A DNA stretch of 11,278 nt from an uncultured Bacteroidia bacterium (GTDB taxonomy: Bacteria > Bacteroidota > Bacteroidia > Bacteroidales > UBA932). Every line of letters starts with the position of its first letter. Positions within the stretch are counted from its first letter, which is position 1. Below, in pieces: positions 1 to 7,302 of this stretch. The position numbers were made by a program, and so were the translations under genes. The notes under the pieces were generated by a model. It made no database searches. It was not told where the DNA came from and saw only the letters and a program-made list of their open reading frames with translations. The DNA lies in assembly GCA_902795785.1 (NCBI GenBank), contig CADBMK010000026.1, positions 1 to 11,278 of the forward strand, written 5' to 3'.

Positions 1-125
1 ACCTCGACAATCCTGGCAGAGCCGTCAGACTGGAGATCCACTTTAATGTCAACGCTCCTGACCCTGCCGGCAAAAGCCACGGTACAGGTCAGAAGCGCCG
101 CTATTGCAAAAAAATACCTCTTCAT
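1..125 (-). CDS. DUF2207-type membrane protein, N-terminal fragment
   Basis: Only the first 41 codons lie in the window; the gene runs off the left edge. The ATG at 125-123 overlaps the lemA stop by one base (TAATG), which fixes the start. The protein opens with Lys-Arg and a hydrophobic run over residues 4-19, ending in Ala-Phe-Ala before Gly20, a plausible type I signal peptide. A Cys at residue 14 follows Leu-Leu-Thr, a poor lipobox because the -1 residue is Thr, so a lipoprotein is less likely. After the signal comes a stretch around VDIKVDLQSDGSARIVE, resembling the start of DUF2207 (YciQ-like) proteins, where a secreted beta domain precedes membrane helices. The position directly after lemA supports this, since LemA and DUF2207 proteins are commonly adjacent. 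The function of the family is not established. The family call rests on about 20 residues plus context. Confidence 0.6.
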   Translation of the reverse strand, partial: MKRYFFAIAALLTCTVAFAGRVRSVDIKVDLQSDGSARIVE

Positions 126-667
126 TAGAACTTCATGCTGGGCATTTCGGTTTTTCCCTCTGGTTCAGCCAGATACTCCTTGACGGAGAATCCGAACAAG
201 CCTGCAAGGACGGAATCAGGGAAAGAGCGCACCGCACGGTTGAGTTTGGTCACCGCATCATTGTATGTCATACGGCTCATACGAACCTGATTCTCATAGG
301 TATTGACGCTGTTCATAGCCGTCTTGAACATCTCGCTGGCCTTGAGTTCAGGATACTGCTCGGCTACTACGTTGATGGATTTGAAAGCGGAAGCAAATGA
401 AGACTCCTGTGAAGCGACTTCGCCTGCCGAACTCTCCCTGGTAAGGGTTTTCCTGCTTGCAATAACATCCATAAGAGTCTGATACTCATGCTTGTCATAA
501 GACTGCACAAGTTCTGCGAGGGATTTGAGGGCATCCCAGCGGCTGTTCATCTGAACGCCGATTTGACTCATTGAATTCTTGACGAACTCGTCAAGGCTGA
601 CGAGCTTTCTCTGAACTGAAATTGCCCACAGAGCTATGACAGCAAGGACAACGATTAAAATTATCAT
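125..667 (-). CDS. lemA: LemA family membrane protein
   Basis: A 180-residue protein, normal length for LemA. It has an N-terminal membrane segment at about residues 2-17 with almost nothing before it, then a long helical domain. Family-typical features include a short basic stretch after the helix (QRKLVSLDEFVKNSMSQI, about 19-36) with a following Gln-Met-Asn-Ser-Arg, an Ala-rich central helix (about 80-115) containing YPELKAS, and the C-terminal helix with YENQVRMSRMTYNDAVTKLN (about 124-143) followed by FPDSVLAGLFGF. LemA proteins are predicted to sit in the inner membrane with a helical bundle outside the cytoplasm. Their molecular role is unclear. The start has no Shine-Dalgarno site, as is usual in Bacteroidota. 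It lies 47 bases after the upstream glycosyltransferase stop and overlaps the next gene by one base, so it probably forms a two-gene unit with the DUF2207-type gene. Confidence 0.93.
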   Translation of the reverse strand: MIILIVVLAVIALWAISVQRKLVSLDEFVKNSMSQIGVQMNSRWDALKSLAELVQSYDKHEYQTLMDVIASRKTLTRESSAGEVASQESSFASAFKSINVVAEQYPELKASEMFKTAMNSVNTYENQVRMSRMTYNDAVTKLNRAVRSFPDSVLAGLFGFSVKEYLAEPEGKTEMPSMKF

Positions 668-701
668 CTGATAGAGGTTTTATTTGTTAAAGCTTTGAAT
701 A

Positions 702-709
702 CAAATATA
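702..709 (-). promoter_or_regulatory. Possible -7 promoter element for lemA
   Basis: On the minus strand this reads TATATTTG, an exact match to the Bacteroidota -7 consensus TAnnTTTG. It lies 34 bases before the lemA ATG, in the only AT-rich gap of the lower gene block. No convincing TTTG -33 element is seen 19-21 bases further upstream, where the sequence is still the end of the glycosyltransferase gene. It may give lemA its own transcription, but eight-base matches also arise by chance in AT-rich gaps. Confidence 0.35.
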
Positions 710-714
710 ATCAA

Positions 715-1839
715 TTATCTTTTTCTCCCGGCCAGTTTCATACACAGGAGGGAAAGCAGGAAAGCAAGGACAGCCGCTGCCGCAGCAAGCACCACCGCCC
801 CCGCCACATACTCGACAGCCCAGCCGCCGAACTTCACGGAAAGGGCCGTATCCCTTGAAAGCCATCCGTCCATCAGTCTATGGCCGATCCACCAGCTGCC
901 TCCGACGATGAAAGGCGCAACCGGAGGGATGCTGATATTGCTGGCAACCCCGGCGATGGTCTTGCTGAGCCCGAACAGGCCGGCGATGCCGATGGCGGCA
1001 ATCAACTGGAAGCCCCAGATTGGAAGAATGCCGCAGAACACACCCACGGCAATGGCCAGGGCAACCTTAAGGTTGGAGTCTTCCGCATTAAGTATATACT
1101 TAAGAAAGAAACTCTTAGGCCATTTCCAGAAGAGACAGTAGGAAACAAAGCAAGGATTTACGAGGCTTATTCGGGCGAAGTCCCTTACAGGCTTGAAATG
1201 TGACACCCTGTCCTCACCGGACTGATAAAGCACGCGGACTGGCACATTCTTGACATTGATTCCCTCCCATGCCGAGAAGACCAGGGTCTCAAGTTCAAAC
1301 TCATAGCCTCCGGTGTAATGCCTGTTATCCAGATTCATTTTCCTGAGAGGATAGAGACGGAAGCCTGACTGGGTGTCAAACAGATGGATACCGGTCTCGA
1401 TCCTGAACCACATATTGGAGAAGCGGTTTGCGAAGGTGCTCTTTGCCGCCATACCGTCGGCGAAGAGGTTGCGGGCTCCCACAATAAGGCTGTCCGGCTC
1501 CTTCACGATGGCATCGATGAATACGGGAATGTCAGAAGGATAGTGCTGACCGTCGGAATCGATGGTGATGGCATAGGTGAATCCAAGGCTCTTTGCCAGG
1601 CGCAGGCCGTCCAGAAGGGCCCGTCCCTTGCCCATGTTTTCAGGATGGGTAAGAACGTGCTTCAGGGCAGGGCCAAAGGAAGCGAGAATCTCCTTTGTAT
1701 CATCCGTGCAGCCGTCATCCACGACGATAACGTCAGCGGTATATTTCAGAACCTGGCTGATTACGTCCCGGATAGTCCTGCCATTGTTATAGGTAGGAAT
1801 AATGACGGCGCAGTTCAGGCTGGAAAGAGTTTCCTTCAT
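715..1839 (-). CDS. GT2 glycosyltransferase fused to a DUF2062 membrane domain
   Basis: A 374-residue two-part protein. Residues about 9-235 form a GT-A, family 2 glycosyltransferase of the dolichyl-phosphate-mannose-synthase type: AVIIPTYNNG near the start, Asp41-Asp42 in VIVVDDG, the Asp94-Ser-Asp96 metal motif in IDSDGQH, and TQSGFRLYP at 156-164. Residues about 255-370 form DUF2062, with hydrophobic segments, the signature GILPIWGFQ (270-278) and NISIPPVAPF (301-310), and a last helix at 345-366 before a basic end. The fold suggests transfer of a sugar to a membrane-lipid phosphate or lipid-linked acceptor on the cytoplasmic face. Donor and acceptor cannot be read from sequence. The start overlaps the deacetylase stop by one base (TAATG), implying translational coupling. 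Similar fusions occur in Bacteroidota, including, as I recall, near aryl-polyene and lipid genes, but none of those genes are seen here. Confidence 0.9.
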   Translation of the reverse strand: MKETLSSLNCAVIIPTYNNGRTIRDVISQVLKYTADVIVVDDGCTDDTKEILASFGPALKHVLTHPENMGKGRALLDGLRLAKSLGFTYAITIDSDGQHYPSDIPVFIDAIVKEPDSLIVGARNLFADGMAAKSTFANRFSNMWFRIETGIHLFDTQSGFRLYPLRKMNLDNRHYTGGYEFELETLVFSAWEGINVKNVPVRVLYQSGEDRVSHFKPVRDFARISLVNPCFVSYCLFWKWPKSFFLKYILNAEDSNLKVALAIAVGVFCGILPIWGFQLIAAIGIAGLFGLSKTIAGVASNISIPPVAPFIVGGSWWIGHRLMDGWLSRDTALSVKFGGWAVEYVAGAVVLAAAAAVLAFLLSLLCMKLAGRKR

Positions 1840-2525
1840 TATCTGATCGGTAAAGGTTTGTCATAGGAATAGCCCTCCGCGTCAAGCAGGTCAAGGACCT
1901 TTTCCAGAAGTTCTCCCGCATTGGGGAGACGGTCATGCATGAGGATGACGCTTCCTGGTTCAAGCAGGGTCCTAATCCTTCCCAGAACCACATCGTCGTC
2001 ATCCGTAACCGTATCGTAAGTCCTGATATTCCAGCCAACGGTCTTGAAGCCCATCTTTTTCACGCAGGCGGCAACCATCGGGTTGGTAACTCCGAAAGGA
2101 GGACGATAAAGGTCAGTCTTCTCCCCTGCCGCCTCCTCGATGGCATCCAGACAGAGCTGCGCATCTTTCACCATCTTCTTACGGGAATACAGAGGATATG
2201 TATTGGCGTGCGAGTACGAATGGCAGCCTATGGCATGGCCCTCAGCCTTAAGGCGTCTTATGATGTCCCCGTTCCCGGGAACCTTCTCCCCAATGAGGAA
2301 GAATGTAGCCCTGGCGCCCTTCTTACGCAGGACATCCAGCACAGCCGGGGTGTTCTCGGCATCGGGGCCGTCGTCAAATGTGAGATAGACGACCTTATGT
2401 GTGGCGCCGCGCTCCTTGCAGAAGGCATTGACATACACTCCGGACTTAATGGAAGCGGAAGCCCAGACAAGGAATACGATAGCGGCGACGATTAGAATTG
2501 TAACTGTAACGGCTGACATTTTCAT
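1839..2525 (-). CDS. Membrane-anchored CE4 polysaccharide deacetylase (NodB fold)
   Basis: A 228-residue protein with one N-terminal membrane segment (about residues 5-24), then a NodB homology domain. The carbohydrate esterase family 4 motifs appear in order: motif 1 TFDDGPD with Asp51 (catalytic base) and Asp52 (metal), motif 2 HSYSH with metal ligands His102 and His106, motif 3 RPPFG at 141-145, motif 4 around VGWNIRTYDT (163-172), and motif 5 LMHD with His197. All key residues are present, so it should be a working metal-dependent N- or O-deacetylase acting outside the cytoplasm. The substrate could be peptidoglycan, a surface polysaccharide or a lipid-linked amino sugar. It overlaps the upstream hydrolase by ATGA and the downstream glycosyltransferase by TAATG, so a joint role in glycan modification is likely. 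A second Met at codon 3 is an alternative start with the same topology. Confidence 0.9.
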   Translation of the reverse strand: MKMSAVTVTILIVAAIVFLVWASASIKSGVYVNAFCKERGATHKVVYLTFDDGPDAENTPAVLDVLRKKGARATFFLIGEKVPGNGDIIRRLKAEGHAIGCHSYSHANTYPLYSRKKMVKDAQLCLDAIEEAAGEKTDLYRPPFGVTNPMVAACVKKMGFKTVGWNIRTYDTVTDDDDVVLGRIRTLLEPGSVILMHDRLPNAGELLEKVLDLLDAEGYSYDKPLPIR

Positions 2526-3463
2526 TTTCCTGATCTTATTACAAGGCCGTCATACGCAGGAAGCACCTCACTTCTTATGTGCCTTTCCCTGCAGAGTATC
2601 CTCAGGTCCTCGGCAAAGCGCTCATATCTCGGGAAGGTGTGGCTCAGATGGGTCAGGTAGGTCTTCCTGGCACCGATCCGGTCCGCAATCTCCAGGGCCT
2701 CGTCAAGGCTGAAATGAGAATGATGCTGTTTGTAGCCCACAGTATTGAGGGTAACGGCATCCAATCCCTCCAGAAGACGATACTCTTCCTCCGGGAGCCG
2801 GCTCATATCGGTAATATAGGCTATGTTTCCGAAACGAAAGCCAAGGACAGGCATAGCGTCGTGATAGCCCCTGATTGGGATGATAAGGGCTCCGTCTTCA
2901 GGCGCAACCTGGGCGGAAGGTTCCTTTACGACGATGTCTCCGCCAGACGGAGCAAGGCTGCCGTCGGGCATCTCGTAGCAATAGCCCTGGTCATGCACCC
3001 AGACCAGTTTCCTTGCCGCATTATCCTTCCTGATGGCGAAAGGCTTGTCATCGATGACGTGGACATGCCATTCAGGAGCGCCAGGATACTTATCTTCCGC
3101 AAACACATAGGAATACTCCCTCTTGAGGGAATTCAGAACCCTTTCCTCGCAATAAATCTCGGAAGCGCACCTGTCTATATAATTCAGGGAGCGCAGGTCG
3201 TCCAGTCCCCCCGTATGGTCTTTATGATTATGTGTAATAAGGATGGCGTCCAGATGATCTACGCCAGCGGCAAGCATCTGGGAACGGAAATCCGGTCCCG
3301 CATCCACAAGAATCCTAAGTCCATTGTAATCAACGAGCACCGATGAGCGGAAACGCTTGTCACGGGAATCGGTGGACTGACAGACCTCGCACCGGCAGCC
3401 TATGATAGGGACACCCTGTGACGTACCGGTTCCGAGGAACCTCATTGTAACACCTTCAGACAT
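2522..3463 (-). CDS. PhnP-like metallo-beta-lactamase-fold hydrolase
   Basis: A 313-residue protein of the PhnP-like (COG1235) branch of the metallo-beta-lactamase fold. It begins with FLGTGTSQGVP, followed by a Cys23-x-Cys25-x2-Cys28 cluster like the structural zinc site of PhnP. The di-metal site motif His78-Asn-His80-Lys-Asp82-His83 is intact. Later ligands are likely His201 (GYHD), Asp219 (YITDMS) and His272 (THLSH), with HHSHFSLDEA at 247-256. PhnP itself is a cyclic phosphodiesterase of phosphonate breakdown, but no phn genes are present, so the substrate here is unknown; phosphodiester hydrolysis is the best guess. No signal peptide is seen, so it is cytoplasmic. The ATG directly follows the mtaB stop (TAAATG) and has a GGAGG 11 bases upstream, one of the few Shine-Dalgarno sites in the window. 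A second ATG at 3445 begins closer to the conserved domain. Confidence 0.88.
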   Translation of the reverse strand: MSEGVTMRFLGTGTSQGVPIIGCRCEVCQSTDSRDKRFRSSVLVDYNGLRILVDAGPDFRSQMLAAGVDHLDAILITHNHKDHTGGLDDLRSLNYIDRCASEIYCEERVLNSLKREYSYVFAEDKYPGAPEWHVHVIDDKPFAIRKDNAARKLVWVHDQGYCYEMPDGSLAPSGGDIVVKEPSAQVAPEDGALIIPIRGYHDAMPVLGFRFGNIAYITDMSRLPEEEYRLLEGLDAVTLNTVGYKQHHSHFSLDEALEIADRIGARKTYLTHLSHTFPRYERFAEDLRILCRERHIRSEVLPAYDGLVIRSGK

Positions 3464-4711
3464 TTATATTATTTCCTCCGTAATCTTGCCGACTTTGGCG
3501 GCATCATAAGGTCTGACGACCCTGATATAATTCTCCGTATAACCTGCCATCTTTCCTCCCTTTTCAGAACTCTCGAAAAGAACGCCGGCACGGCATCCCC
3601 TGTGGGCCTCGACAAACTCCGCGTTAAGCCTGTCGGAAAGTTCCTCAAGGGCCTTCACCCTCTCCGCCTTCTTTTCCTCGCTCACCTGGTCAGGCATGAC
3701 GGCGGCCCTGGTTCCCGGGCGCTTGCTGTAAGGGAAAATATGTATGAAGGACGGCCTGACGCGTTTCTCCAGGAAGTCATAGGTTTGACGGAAAAGTTCG
3801 TCAGTTTCTCCCGGAAGACCCACTATCACATCGATGCCGAAGAAAACCTTCAGCCTTCCGTCCATCTTCTTCCTGATATAATCTATCCTGTCCGCAAAGA
3901 AGTCGGTGGTGTACTTTCTTCCCACCTTCTTCAGAAGGCTGTCCACACCCACCTGGAGAGGAATATGGAAATGCGGCTGGAACTTGGTTCCGGAAGCAAT
4001 CCAATCCACTATTTCCTCGGTAATGAGATTAGGCTCTATGGAGGAAATCCTGTAACGCTCGATTCCCTCAACCTCATTGAGCCTTTTGAGAAGGTCAAGG
4101 AAGGATTCTCCGGTGGTGCGTCCGAAATCGCCCGTATTCACACCCGTAAGGACAACCTCCTTTACGCCCTGGGCCGCAATGGCCTCGGCGTGCTTGATAA
4201 CCTCACAGATGGGAATATTGCGTGAATTACCCCTGGCGTAAGGCACAGTACAGTATGCGCAGAAGTTGTTGCATCCGTCCTGAACCTTAAGGAAAGAACG
4301 GGTTCTTTCCCCGGTAGAGTATGCGCCGAATATGGTATTGTCGGCATCAGCGCCCTCAATGTCGGTTCCAAGAAGCCTCATTGTCTCGGGAACCACCCTG
4401 GATTTCTCCTTGGCACCGAATACGAGCTTAACGCCATCGATACCGGAGACCTCTTCACGTTTTAGTTCGGCATAGCAGCCGGTAACTACGATTGCAGCCT
4501 CAGGAGAAACCCTGTGGCACTTACGAATCGCATTCCTGCATTTGGCGTCGGAATGAGCGGTAACGCTGCAGGTGTTAACAAGATAAACATCTGCCTTTTC
4601 ATTCCACGAAACCACTTCCAAACCGTTATTCTTGAAACCTCTCTCATATGTGGAAGTCTCAGCGTAATTCAGTTTGCACCCCAAAGTTAAAAATGCGATT
4701 CTTTTTGCCAT
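3464..4711 (-). CDS. mtaB: tRNA (t6A37) methylthiotransferase MtaB
   Basis: A radical-SAM methylthiotransferase of the MiaB/RimO/MtaB family, 415 residues from the start chosen here. The N-terminal domain carries the three cysteines for the second iron-sulfur cluster: Cys12 (LGCKLNYAE), Cys48 (NTCSVTAHSD) and Cys79 (VTGCY). The radical-SAM motif is Cys147-x3-Cys151-x2-Cys154 (DGCNNFCAYCTVP). The LGCKLN and NTCSVT signatures point to the MtaB subgroup, which adds a methylthio group to t6A at tRNA position 37. The C-terminal 45 or so residues (MAGYTENYIRVV) form a TRAM-type RNA-binding domain. The ATG at 4711 is preferred over an in-frame ATG at 4729 because MAKRIAFLTLGC is the normal family start. 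It lies 29 bases after the rhamnosidase gene and abuts the hydrolase gene. This housekeeping function appears unrelated to its neighbours. Confidence 0.92.
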   Translation of the reverse strand: MAKRIAFLTLGCKLNYAETSTYERGFKNNGLEVVSWNEKADVYLVNTCSVTAHSDAKCRNAIRKCHRVSPEAAIVVTGCYAELKREEVSGIDGVKLVFGAKEKSRVVPETMRLLGTDIEGADADNTIFGAYSTGERTRSFLKVQDGCNNFCAYCTVPYARGNSRNIPICEVIKHAEAIAAQGVKEVVLTGVNTGDFGRTTGESFLDLLKRLNEVEGIERYRISSIEPNLITEEIVDWIASGTKFQPHFHIPLQVGVDSLLKKVGRKYTTDFFADRIDYIRKKMDGRLKVFFGIDVIVGLPGETDELFRQTYDFLEKRVRPSFIHIFPYSKRPGTRAAVMPDQVSEEKKAERVKALEELSDRLNAEFVEAHRGCRAGVLFESSEKGGKMAGYTENYIRVVRPYDAAKVGKITEEII

Positions 4712-4740
4712 AGTCTGCAAAAATAGCAATAATTCTCCGG

Positions 4741-7302
4741 TTATTGTTGAGGAGACAGCTTGTATGTGCCGCTGCCAACCTCAAGGACGTGCTTAGGTGA
4801 TACAACTATCCTTGCAGTGGTATTTGCCGGAACGTCCAGGTCAAGGGTCTGAATCACATTGTCCTTTGCAGTCCACTTTACGCTGATCTTTCCGTATGGA
4901 GTCATAGTGCTTCCTTCCATCGAAGTCATTCCTCCGCCTGCGTGCGGCTGGACGGTGAACACCTTATAGCCAGGCTCCACCGGCCTGATGCCAAGGGCCC
5001 ACTCATAAAGCCAGTTTCCTATGGCTCCGTAAGAGTAGTGGTTGAAAGAATTCATACCCTGGATGATGCTTCCGTCTTCCTGAATGCTGTCCCAGCGTTC
5101 CCAGATGGTAGTTGCGCCCTTTGAGATTGGATAAATCCAGCTTGGACAGGTTTTCTGGAACAGAAGGGTATATGCCATGTCCACATAGCCATAAGAAGAA
5201 AGGACATCGCAGATATAAGGAGTTCCGAGGAAGCCTGTGGAGATATGGTTATTATTGGCCTTGATAAGCCTGACAAGCTGATGGAAAGCCTCAATGCTCT
5301 GTGCCCTGTCCTGGAAGAGATTGAACTTGAGGGCAAGGACATAGGCTGTCTGGGTATCCTGGCTGAGAAGCCCGTCCTCCTTGATATAAGCCTTCCTGAA
5401 AGCGTCCACAACCTTGCTGTAAACATCACGGTAATATTCCTCGTCTTCCGCCCGTCCAAGGACGGCGGCGGTCTTCACAAGGATGTCCACGGAATTTGCA
5501 TAGAAGCACTGAGCCACAAAATGCACGTCAGTAGGAGTGAATGCCAGCCAGTCTCCAAAGTGCCTCTTCTCATTATTCCAAAGCCAGGAGCGGTCCTTGC
5601 TCTCAGCAACCATATGATCGACCCAGGCCTTCATCGATGCGTACTGATCCTGAAGGATGGAAACGTCACCGAACCTGAGGTAATGCTCCCAAGGGATAAT
5701 GGTGGCGGCATCGGCCCAGCCGGTTGCTGAGAGCCTGTCCACGCTTTCCGGGAATACGTCAGGAATAACGCGCGGAACCGATCCGCTCTCCCTCTGATCC
5801 ACGGCCAGGTCTGCAAGCCACTTACGGAAAAAGCGGTCCACTCCACTGTCAAGGAAAGCGGCAGTCGGGAAGAACACCTGGGCGTCTCCCGTCCAGCCGA
5901 GACGCTCGTCCCTCTGAGGACAGTCTGTAGGGATATCCACGAAATTGTCCATGAAACTCCATTCAATATTATTCTGGAGCTGATTGATTAAAGGGTCCGA
6001 GCAGGTAAAACTGCCGGTCAGGCCGGCTGAGCTGACTGCCACGGCCTCGAAATCCTCAGGCTTCAACTCACCCTTCAAGCCGTCCACGCAGATATATCGA
6101 AAACCATAGAACGTAAACCTAGGCTCGAATACCTCCCTGCCTTCTCCATCCAGTACATAAATACTTGTTGCCTTTGCCGTACGGAGATTGGCCGTGTAGA
6201 AATTGCCGTCCCCGTCAAGGATTTCAGCGTGGGTGATGCGGACCGTATCGTCCTTGTGTCCCTTAAGGACAACCCTTTCCCAGCCGACAATATTCTGGCC
6301 GAAGTCAATTACCTTTTCCCCCTTAGGCGTGGTGATAACGCTTACAGGTTTAAAAACCTTCTTGACGGTGACAGGATTACCCTCCGTGCTGATGAGATTG
6401 CCGTAGCCGATATCATTATGCTCTACAGCCGGAGTCCAGTCAGGGCGGACATTATGATCCACGGTTTCCCCGTCATAGATGGTTGAGAACGTAACCTGAC
6501 TTGGGGACATTTCCCAGGCGCCATCCGTCACAAAGGTCTGTTTTGTACCGTCGGTATATTCCACATTGACCTGCATAAGCAGCATCAAGTCGTTGCCATA
6601 CTTGAAACGCTGGTCAGGACGGCCCCATCGCATACCGCTGCCGTACCATCCCGGAGCCACGGTAACCTCAACGGCGTTCTTTCCCTTAGCAAGTACGGAA
6701 GTAACGTCATAAGCCTGATACTGTAGCCTTTTCCCGTAAGAAGTCCATCCGGGAGAAAGAAAACCGTCACCCAGTTTGCGGCCTGCTATTGAAGCCTCAT
6801 ATACGCCATGGGATGTAATGTAGGCGGTGGCCCTTTTCACCTTGGACCTGAGGACAAGGGTGTTACGGAAACTGACCGGAGCGGACGCTTCCTTCTGTCC
6901 AATCCACTTAGCTTTCCAGTCGTCCGTGCCGAGTCCGGTACGGAATGAAGAATAAACCCTTTCGGATTTGTTGCCATAATTATCCCAGGCAACTACAGAC
7001 CAGGAATACTCCGTGTCAGGATAAAGCCTGATTTGCGGCTTAATGCCATAACTCTGGGAAGACTGGACCTTACCCGAACTCCAGGAGTCCCTGTTGCAGG
7101 AAACTTTCAAATCATAAGCAACCTGATATGTCTTTCCCTTCCTGGATTCCAGCATCCATCCAAGGGCGGGAGTTTCATTCACCGACACGCCGACAGGATT
7201 CTCCTGGCGGTTAACATTCATGCCAGTTACGTTAAGTCTGATGATCTGCGCCTGAGAGGTCACAGAAATCAGGAAGGCCAAAGCGGCTGAACAGTATTTC
7301 AT
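4741..7302 (-). CDS. Secreted GH78 alpha-L-rhamnosidase
   Basis: An 853-residue glycoside hydrolase family 78 enzyme, expected to remove terminal alpha-L-rhamnose. A signal peptide covers residues 1-18 (cleavage after Gln-Ala). Then come an Ig-like region (about 25-125), the rhamnosidase N domain (about 150-310, with DGFLSPGWTSYGKR), a beta domain (about 320-425, with VIDFGQNIVGW), the (alpha/alpha)6 catalytic barrel (about 430-770) and a C-terminal beta domain (about 775-853). The catalytic acid region DCPQRDERLGWTGD spans 460-473, with Glu466 the likely general acid. TTIWERWD at 731-738 holds Glu735, the likely base. Every catalytic element is present. The ATG overlaps the sirtuin stop (ATGA, 7299-7302). 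The protein should act in the periplasm or at the surface, on plant rhamnosides or pectin side chains. No SusC/SusD pair is in the window. Confidence 0.94.
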   Translation of the reverse strand: MKYCSAALAFLISVTSQAQIIRLNVTGMNVNRQENPVGVSVNETPALGWMLESRKGKTYQVAYDLKVSCNRDSWSSGKVQSSQSYGIKPQIRLYPDTEYSWSVVAWDNYGNKSERVYSSFRTGLGTDDWKAKWIGQKEASAPVSFRNTLVLRSKVKRATAYITSHGVYEASIAGRKLGDGFLSPGWTSYGKRLQYQAYDVTSVLAKGKNAVEVTVAPGWYGSGMRWGRPDQRFKYGNDLMLLMQVNVEYTDGTKQTFVTDGAWEMSPSQVTFSTIYDGETVDHNVRPDWTPAVEHNDIGYGNLISTEGNPVTVKKVFKPVSVITTPKGEKVIDFGQNIVGWERVVLKGHKDDTVRITHAEILDGDGNFYTANLRTAKATSIYVLDGEGREVFEPRFTFYGFRYICVDGLKGELKPEDFEAVAVSSAGLTGSFTCSDPLINQLQNNIEWSFMDNFVDIPTDCPQRDERLGWTGDAQVFFPTAAFLDSGVDRFFRKWLADLAVDQRESGSVPRVIPDVFPESVDRLSATGWADAATIIPWEHYLRFGDVSILQDQYASMKAWVDHMVAESKDRSWLWNNEKRHFGDWLAFTPTDVHFVAQCFYANSVDILVKTAAVLGRAEDEEYYRDVYSKVVDAFRKAYIKEDGLLSQDTQTAYVLALKFNLFQDRAQSIEAFHQLVRLIKANNNHISTGFLGTPYICDVLSSYGYVDMAYTLLFQKTCPSWIYPISKGATTIWERWDSIQEDGSIIQGMNSFNHYSYGAIGNWLYEWALGIRPVEPGYKVFTVQPHAGGGMTSMEGSTMTPYGKISVKWTAKDNVIQTLDLDVPANTTARIVVSPKHVLEVGSGTYKLSPQQ

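Noticed and set aside
682..706. ATTTGT and ACAAAT arms around an AAAGCTTT core between the GT2 and lemA genes
   Set aside because: Short AT-rich arms with a 13-base spacing are expected by chance in such a gap, and one arm overlaps the -7-like element.
2579..3346. Plus-strand open frame of 255 codons opposite the PhnP-like hydrolase
   Set aside because: Antisense shadow of a gene with intact metal-binding motifs; no start signal or motif of its own.
4718..4725. TATTTTTG matching the -7 consensus before mtaB
   Set aside because: It is only 6 bases from the ATG and lacks a -33 element, so a working promoter would need a leaderless transcript.
4712..4729. Upstream in-frame ATG extending MtaB by six residues
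   Set aside because: The extension lies in the AT-rich gap, and family members start at the MAKRIAFLTLGC-type sequence.
4727..4746. Inverted repeat CAATAA-N8-TTATTG at the end of the rhamnosidase gene, followed by a short T-run on the minus strand
   Set aside because: The 6-bp stem is AT-rich with an 8-base loop, overlaps the stop codon, and would be too weak for a convincing terminator.
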